Shown here piece by piece: positions 57,154-64,000 of a stretch of DNA of 64,000 nucleotides. The first letter of the stretch is position 1. The number at the start of each line of letters is the position of its first letter. Source of the stretch: Bombardia bombarda (taxonomy: Eukaryota > Ascomycota > Sordariomycetes > Sordariales > Lasiosphaeriaceae); assembly GCA_030512295.1 (NCBI GenBank), contig JAULSR010000002.1:744001-808000 (forward strand), written 5' to 3'. Below the pieces are notes generated by a model. That model was not told the origin of the DNA and did no database searches. It saw only the letters and a program-made list of their open reading frames with translations. Made by a program: the position numbers and the translations under genes.

Positions 57154-58894
57154 TGTAGTTTGTTTCGGCTGCTGCGAAGTGTGAGGTGTGAGTTGTAAGA
57201 TGAGAAAGGGAATGGTTGATTGCTGTGACTGGGGAGGAGAAATAGGTACCTGAAAGTATGAGGGGAAGCCCGAAATCAGTGTTGCCGGTAGCAAAGGAGC
57301 TCGTCCCAACACGAACGGCGTTTTCCTTGATCACCTGCCCCGGCGTCTTGTGGTAGGTTAGGTACCTATGCGGGGACAAGATCGAGTCAGGCGGTGCCTA
57401 CTTTGTATTCCGTCGGTACTTTGTTATCGATGACCTGTGTAACTGGAGGTATCCCATACCCCGATTTCGGTTGAAAAGGTTGACGTAGTGGAAGAGGGTG
57501 TCTCGTGAGCGTGCCTCCGATCTAGGAATGGTTTTATGATGCGATTGCAGCCTTTTGAAATCTCACACAAGGAGAAAATGTTTTAGGGCTAAATAAAAGG
57601 TGCTTTTTAGAAAGTAGGTGAAATATTTGTTCAGGCCGGAGAGTTGATAGTGAACGCGTTCATTCAATATGGTACGTATCCACATTCCGAGTTCAGATGA
57701 AAAACCAGAGTTGAAAGAAATGTCTCGTAACCCTACAGGCTCCCTGAAAAGAGGAAATAAAGTTTCGTACTTATTAATAAATGATAAATAAATATCAGTT
57801 TTCGCTCCGCCCACCACACCGTGACAAGATGCGTGTATGTCAAGACGTGTGATCCGGTGTTCCACCAGGTAGGTCTGTTATACAGATATGCTGTGTTTTA
57901 TGTGCATACATGAGTGCACATGAAGTGAAGTCTTCTTCAGTAATTACTAGTATCAGTCTCACTTCATGTTAGCTTGATCTGCGAGTGGCTATGATTTTTG
58001 CCTGTTTGTGGCTCCTAATATATGATTGTAGGATCTTATATGCTTCCTCCAAAAACCATTCGTGCGAAATCAGTAGACTTCATTCGTACTTTCTCTACAT
58101 TATTCAGATACCCGTGTTACCAGGATGGATCCCACATGAATACCCACACGTCCTCACACCGTGACATCACACACATACACACTCCGCCCAAACATGTTCG
58201 TGCCTTCCCGCAAGATATCATTATGTGCACAAAGCTTTGGCCAACCCCTGCCCTTGGCATGGGCACAGGCAGCAGCTTCCCACCTCACAGAGCCTTGGCG
58301 GCATGTAATCTTCGGAGAAGGAGCCAATGGCGCCTAGTGCTGACTTGTCTTTTTCCTTGGCCCACCCTTGGATATTCAAAACAACTGGGATATATCTGTC
58401 AATCTGCAGACTTTCGCCTCTGGGACTTTCAGCTAAGACAAGAATAGTTTCTAGCGCCGAGCACCCTGGTAAGCCACGCTCTCAGGGGTTCGCATTACGA
58501 GTCTTCCCATGCTGCGGTCCCCAAGCTCGAGCCAGTCTCAGGCCTGTTCTCTCCAGATTAAGGGTCGGCCATGCCCAAGATGGCCAAACGCGCTTCATGA
58601 AGCAAATGCTTGTTTGAACGGGCCCCAGCATTCACTTGATTCCTGTCAGCGGCTTCGGGGGTAAGGTCTTGGGCAGCGTCTTGGGTAAGGTTACCGAGCC
58701 GGGATGTGGACGTTGAATGTGGTGTGTCGCGCTCGTCATACTCGCGGCGTGTTTCCTCTGTTCAACCCTCCCCTCCTCACACAATTGTTACCTTTCTGCC
58801 AGCTTGACAAAGTTGTCATTCGACTTCATCCCGACGCAGCATTGACGACAATTGCGGCCTGACCTGACGCTCAATCTGGCTGACCACAGTCGCG
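57154..58894. other. Long intergenic region, nothing certain
   Basis: About 1.7 kb. A frame at 58717 (MWCVALVILAACFLCS) looks like a signal peptide and may be an upstream exon of the next gene. Otherwise no gene is recognised. Confidence 0.45.
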
Positions 58895-59959
58895 ATGGAC
58901 GAGAGCCCCCCTCCGACCGTCACAGAGCCACCAAGTGTGGACGCCGCTGCGCTTAAAATACGCCAAGACGCGATCGCGAGCCCCGAGCTCTGTGGCTATA
59001 TTGACGGGACGTCGGCCTTCCGATGCGATACCGGCTCCACATGCAAGTTCAACACCGACCATTATGTCGTCGCCTGCTGTAGCGCCGACAACTGCTCGTG
59101 GCAAACCGCCTGTTGTGGTTACGACCCACGAACCGAGCCGGTCACATGGGACGACATCACCTCTACTTGTGGCGGGCCGTCAACAGGACTGGTTGGCTTA
59201 TGGTGAGTTTAGTGCCCGATACAGTACAAAAACACAGCTCGGATAGTTCCTAGAAATGTGGAACTTGAAACTCACTAGACATGACCTCCACGCAGTACTG
59301 ACTCAACTGTCCCCTTCTGTGGCACCTACCGCTTCGAAAACGGTTATGCCATGTACTACTGCACAGAGAGCACCTCGACCCTAACCGAAACCGTCCTCTT
59401 CACCTCCGCTGGCGTCACCACCGCCCCAGCCGGCCTCCCCATCCTGACGGGCAAAAACGGACCTCCACGGAGTACCTCGTCGTCGATACAATCTGGCTCA
59501 CAGTCGCAGACGGTGACAGTCACCCAGACCGCAACAGCCACAGCAACAACCACAGCCAGTGCCAGCTCTGGCCTCATCGCTGGGAGTGTAGTCGGCGGCG
59601 CCGCGTTCGGCATCGCAGCGACCCTGCTTGCCGGGCTACTGACGTGGTACTTCCGCCGGCGGGGGTCTGGGGGCAGCCTCTCGCGGAAGAGGTCGTCACT
59701 GACAGCGACAACATTACTGGGCGGTGAGAATGACTCGTCGCAACAACGGTATACAGCAGTGGGGCTCGGCTTGCCCTCTGAGTCGCCCCTGGCCGGCACG
59801 ACCACGACGGCAAATATTTCGCCCGGCAGCTTGTCCTCGCCGCCGTATTTTAAGCCGCATATCGACCAGGATCAGCTGTACATAAACCATTCGTATGTTC
59901 CGCAGGTGGAGCTCTCGACGACACCAAACTCGTACGAGCTGGCGGGAGGAGGGCGGTGA
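58895..59959 (+). CDS. Single-pass membrane protein with Cys-rich ectodomain
   Basis: Exons 58895-59202 and 59296-59959 give 323 residues. The N-terminal part has regular cysteines: ELCGYIDG, FRCDTGSTCKF, VACCSADNC, TACCGYD, STCGG, then PFCGTYR and MYYC. This pattern is typical of fungal cell-surface proteins of unknown function. A Thr/Ser-rich stalk (likely O-glycosylated) leads to one transmembrane helix at about 195-222, followed by an Arg-rich stop and a 100-residue cytoplasmic tail. The annotated start lacks a signal peptide, which is odd for this topology. An upstream frame beginning at 58717 encodes a good signal peptide and could splice to TTC-GCG-ATG at 58890, but the donor (GTTACC) is weak. 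A sensor role at the cell wall is only a guess. Confidence 0.75.
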
Positions 59960-60440
59960 CAGCAGTATGGTATGGGTGGATGGTCGACGGGAGGGGTTCA
60001 ATGCTTGGTAGTCACTTGAGACATCCCAGCACGGGTTGGTCTAAACGATGTACGAATCTTATGATGAGGGTCTTGTGCTCCAACAGGCTTGGCTGGGTAA
60101 CCTTAATAGGGTGGATTGAGAGGCATCGGAGGAGGGGTGGGATGGCGGGGAAAAGGTTTCAGGGTTCTTTTGGGATAAGTGCGACATCCAACTTGCTTTG
60201 TTTCTATCATAAGTGGTGATGTGCCGTTTTGAACACTGTCGATCAGGCAACATCTCAGCGCATATTGGGCCTTGAAGGGCGTTTTATAGGCTGGAAGGAC
60301 AGGTATAAGGACACTAATGCTGCTGTTTATGCATGTAGGTTTGTCTTATCTTCTTCACCGCGACTACCGCTTTGTGCGGTATCATAGACAACAAGAAGAA
60401 GCCATCCTCTTACCCGCCACGCTCCCATCTTCTCTTCTTC
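59960..60440. other. Spacer between convergent genes
   Basis: 3' flanks of the Cys-rich protein gene and the AKR gene. No gene is seen. Confidence 0.5.
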
Positions 60441-61522
60441 TCAGGTATGATACGGCCTGCAGGTCCCCTTGATAAGCGCCCACCCCTCGTCAAAAGCCTG
60501 CACCATCTCCTCCGGCAGCGGGCCCTTTTCCAAACTCGTCAGATTATCCTCCAACTGCCCCGCGCTGCTCGCCCCAATGATCACCGCATCTCCATGTTCC
60601 TTCTTCAACAAGCTATGATGATTCACCCACCGCAGCGCCGCCTCCGCCGTCGTCAACCCCAGCTTCTTCGCAACAGGCCGCACGACATCCAGCGCGTCAA
60701 AGTACGCATCATTCCAGTACCGCTTGCGGTAATAAGCCCCCTGGTTCCGCGAGGGATCAAAGCGGCTGCCGGTCTCATCACCCCAGCTGTCGCGCTGGTA
60801 CCGGTCGGTCAGGAAACCGCCGGCGAGCGGGTTGAACTCGTAAAAGGCGATGCCGTAGTGGCGCAGACACGGCAGCAGCTCGGGCTCGACGCCGCGGTGC
60901 AGCGCGTTGCAGACGCCCTGGTACACGTCGGGCCGCTTCCACCCGTGGCGGATGCAGAGCTCGCTGATCTGTGCTACTTCCCAGGCGGCATAGTTGCTGA
61001 TGCCGAAGCGGCGGAAGTAGCCCGCGCTGTAGAGGTTGTTGACCTCGCGCAGGGTGTCTTCGTAGGGCGTGTTGTGGTCGGGCGCGTGCAGGTACCACAT
61101 GTCGACCTTTTCGGTTTTGAGGGCCTGGAGACTTTCCAGGAGAGCTGACTTGAGCTGTTCGGGCTTGTGGGTGTAGCCCTTGACGGTGGTGTTGGCAGTT
61201 TGCTTGCTTGCGCTGGGTGACAGCTTTGTGTCCATGATGATGCCGCGCTTTCGCCAGTCGAGCTGGCCGAGGTACTCTTCTGAGCTGCCGCCGCCGTATG
61301 TACGTGCTGAGTCGACCTCATTGTGCCCGTATTTCTGGAGCACGTCGAGGATCTTGGAGCAGTCATCGAGTTTGTGTACTCGTGCTTGCTCGGCGCCTGG
61401 GGTTTATAGGTATCAGTTTACATACACAATTTACACGACGATGATAATAGCGTCTCACCTTCTTTACCAAAGGTCATGGCGCCCAAGACAACCTTGAGCT
61501 CTGATTTAGATTGTGATGCCAT
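60441..61522 (-). CDS. Aldo/keto reductase, aflatoxin-aldehyde reductase (AKR7)-like
   Basis: Exons 61522-61459 and 61396-60441 give 339 residues, the usual length. This is an NADPH-dependent reductase of aldehydes in a TIM-barrel fold. The start MASQSKSELKVVLGAMTFG is a typical first strand. NEVDSARTYGGGSSEEYLG carries the catalytic Asp and Tyr, and DMWYLHAPDHNTPYEDTL the catalytic His. FGISNYAAWEV, YEFNPLAGGFLTDRY and VIIGASSAGQLEDNL (cofactor phosphate binding) match the AKR7/YajO-type branch that includes aflatoxin dialdehyde reductase. It is probably cytosolic. The intron at 61397-61458 splits a Gly codon. Physiological substrate is unknown; detoxification of reactive aldehydes is the usual role. 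Confidence 0.93.
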
Positions 61523-62067
61523 GGCTGGAGATGTTTTGATCAGCCCCTTAAGTTGGTTCATGAATATGTTCAGCAACTATCTGATGCCATGCATCAATGA
61601 TTAGACCTAGGGGTTGTTGCAACAAAGGCCATGGAGGCTACTACTAATGTACCCCGCCACTTACGCGATCCGGATCCATTCCCAATGGAGCACTCGGACT
61701 TGTCCTCTTTGATCGACATGCTACGATTATGACGTCTTCGGTGCCGACGCGGGTATTGACACTTGCTAGCAGTGAAAATAATTCTGGCGTGGTTTACCCG
61801 AGACATGAAAGAATGAAATAGGCGTGATTGAAATGCTGCCCATTAAAAGTAACCGCAAGCATTACGTGTAATCATAGAGAGACCGAGAAAATTGCTTTAA
61901 ACGGTTCTGGGAAGGTCACCAGTTTCTTTTGTTTTCTTCCTGTACGCAAAACCTTAACAAGATTGAGATCTTACAACCTTATGGGTGAAAGTAAATAGAC
62001 ATAAAATGTTTGTCATCTGCAGAGTGATATGAACAATACGGACCGCCGAAGAAGATTTGAAGTAACA
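61523..62067. other. Intergenic, nothing recognised
   Basis: Promoter of the AKR gene and 3' flank of the NACHT gene. No gene is seen. Confidence 0.5.
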
Positions 62068-64000
62068 TCAGCTACTACCCAATATCCCAAAGAAAATGAC
62101 TGAGAAAATAAGGCCTGTGATTAAAAGAAGTCAGACAGGTTTTGTGACGTAGCATTCCAACGAGGGGGGCAGTCTTACCAAGAAACGGCGCCAAAAATGT
62201 ATGCCATTCCCATATATCCCAACGTGCTGCTAGTATTGACTGGACCATTGATTTTGATTCTTGCTTCCCATCCTCCGCTTCTTGCTCTAAATTTTGGCTT
62301 GAACGCAACGGGATTGACAATTGGCTTCTCTGAACAGCGGAGGGCGTGTCATCAGTGGGATCCGGTAGTGGCCTTTTGTGAGCCTCATCGAGACGAGGGG
62401 TTATAGCGGTAAAATGTTCTAAAGCACCATCATAGGTGGCATTAACTATAATCTCATCGGACTGCTCCGATAGCTGATTGATTGTAAGGTCTCTACCCGT
62501 CTCTGTCTCTTCAGTTTTGGATCCCTTGTCGTATTTAAAATCCATAACTTGGTTTTTGTCTGCAAGTGATAGTCTTAGCTTGGACGACTCATCTTTCTGG
62601 GCCATGCTCTCATTAATAAGTAGCTTCAACGTGTCCCTGTTCTCGAGCCCCCAAAACTCCACGAGTTCTCTTAGTGCTACAGGTCTGGGATAAGCCTTGA
62701 GAATGAACTGGACATTCGCATCTGGGTTGTCAGAAGGGACAATTTCCTGAACACCACCACATTTGATGTAATAACCCTCAACTGACTCCGCGTACGTCGG
62801 AACTGCGCTCAGGTAAACCTCAATAGTTGGCAGGGCACCAGATTGAAGAAAGCTTGCCAAAATCTTGCCAAAATCTCTTTTGTGACTTTGATCAAACTTG
62901 GAGAATTTGAGAATCGCCACAATAATGGCACTGGACCAGACGAGAGAGAATGTCTGCTTGCTGTAATGTGCGTAGTCTTGAAAAGGCTGTGCGTCGCGAG
63001 CTCGACTGAAAATCTCGACAATACAATGCAAGCATTCGAAAAGTTCCAGTGAAACACCACCAATGAGCGCTTCCACCAGGCTGATGAAACTGATAAAATC
63101 TCTGAACAAAGTTGGATCGTTTTCCATACTCCATGAGATATACTTAGTATATCCGTGAATAGCAGACATATGATGAACCGAAAAATAGTCCGACGATTTT
63201 TCCTGGAGTGAGTCTGACTGCGGTCTTGAAATGATAGCCCTGTTGGATTGCGAGGTGAATACACGGAAACCAATTGAATCGTTAAAATTGCGCCATTGGA
63301 GATCCAGACGCTGCAATAGATGCATATTATCATCTATTGAAGGCATCTTGCCGTCCCCAAGCAAGCGCATTATGCCGTTGATATCCGATTTAAGCAATGT
63401 TACAAGAGACTGCACTTCTGATTCTAGGGGAAGGGTCTTCCCTTTAAGCAGGTGGCGCATCGTGCTCAGTTCAACAACCAGAGTTTTGCAGATTGCTTCA
63501 GTAGCATCAAACCCCTGAAATTCGTACCCCATGCGTTCCAAAGCGTCGTGGCTGGAGAGAAAGTCATACACTGATCGGTGGGTGAGTCCGACAAATGACC
63601 GCATTGACGTAGGAAACGGTCGGCTGATCATAGGGTCGGAATTGCGTGCATATTTGGTATGGACTTCAAGTAACCCTTTGCATTGGCCCCTTAGCCTATC
63701 AGAAGCACGTTCTTCCAGGCTGGGTGCCTCAGCCCGTATAGTTTCTGGATCAGGAAAGATGGCGGTTTCGTTATCCAGATCCTCCAAAAAGCTGTATCTG
63801 AGCAGTGACATGTGTTCACTTGCTTTCAGGCGACTGAGCTCCATAGCAACAGACAACATCCGATACGCTGCCTTGCGGTCTGAGCGTCGGATCGATTGGA
63901 GCAGATGTTCATAAAGGGGTTCGATTTCTTCGGGGATCTCGTCCAGCTTGCGCAATAGATCATTGAGACGATCGCGATTGCGGCATCCTTCTTGCATCGC
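62068..64000 (-). CDS. NACHT NLR-type protein, C-terminal part (5' end off the window)
   Basis: The visible 622 residues begin inside the protein. RDRLNDLLRKLDEIPEEIEPLYEHLLQ, followed by AAYRMLSVAMELSRL and GLTHRSVYDFL, are the blocks that follow the NACHT ATPase in fungal DUF7791-type NLRs. The ATG at 63997 is internal. The middle is helical without ankyrin, WD or TPR repeats. A GT-AG intron at 62115-62178 changes the end: unspliced, the frame closes at 62075, but splicing gives WHTFLAPFLG joined to LIFSVIFFGILGSS. That forms one C-terminal transmembrane helix, so the protein may be tail-anchored. No lesion is seen in this part. NACHT NLRs of this kind act in heterokaryon incompatibility and innate-type responses. 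Confidence 0.78.

Noticed and set aside
1..64000. tRNA, rRNA or CRISPR features
   Set aside because: No cloverleaf-like A/B box pairs, rRNA-like segments or direct-repeat/spacer arrays were noticed on reading; a covariance-model scan would be needed to exclude tRNAs fully.

Overview
The window comes from a filamentous ascomycete (Pezizomycotina), most likely a sordariomycete-like saprotroph or plant-associated species. Genes carry short GT-AG introns (mostly 52-104 bp) with CTNAC-type branch sites. The gene content is typical of these fungi: a CBM1-tailed AA9 LPMO, vanillyl-alcohol oxidase, PTH11/SAT4-like rhodopsin-fold protein, S28 peptidase, NB-ARC/TPR and NACHT NLRs, Zn2Cys6 and GATA regulators. 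No rRNA, tRNA, CRISPR array or intact transposon was recognised. The genus cannot be fixed from sequence alone.

Layout, left to right. 0-2.1 kb: two related orphan genes on the minus strand, one cut by the window edge, the other with an Asn/His/Thr repeat. 2.7-6.6 kb: a divergent pair of a FAD monooxygenase and a vanillyl-alcohol-oxidase-like flavoenzyme, both plausible in phenolic catabolism. 7.6-11.2 kb: a large regulator combining a central Zn2Cys6 cluster with a C-terminal C2H2 finger. 11.8-13.9 kb: a small orphan and the LPMO. 15.9-22.6 kb: a decayed caspase-like gene, a small ankyrin protein, an NTF2/SnoaL-like protein and a seven-TM rhodopsin-domain protein. 23.0-26.8 kb: wreckage of a TRI12-type MFS transporter and a FAD monooxygenase. 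27.1-34.6 kb: an RBR-type E3-like protein, a 1,395-residue orphan with a C-terminal SUMO-interaction-like motif, and a DUF6601-like membrane protein. 34.7-37.1 kb: a broken asparagine synthetase. 38.7-45.5 kb: an S28 peptidase, then a divergent metalloreductase and Ctr copper transporter. 45.8-50.5 kb: a membrane-anchored 3beta-HSD-like reductase and a secreted amidase. 51.5-54.5 kb: a GATA-finger protein and relics of a kinase-like gene and a second MFS transporter. 54.7-64 kb: a disrupted NB-ARC/TPR NLR, a Cys-rich single-pass membrane protein, an AKR7-like aldo/keto reductase and the C-terminal part of a NACHT NLR.

Two themes stand out. First, many loci are decaying: two MFS transporters, an FMO, an asparagine synthetase, an NB-ARC NLR and a caspase-like gene all have nonsense codons, frameshifts or missing halves. 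Second, in the otherwise well-preserved metalloreductase and Ctr genes, and in part of the asparagine synthetase, the frame breaks coincide with G/C homopolymers. Some of these may therefore be assembly errors. The metalloreductase/Ctr pair is the clearest functional unit: the reductase would supply reduced metal to the Ctr channel.
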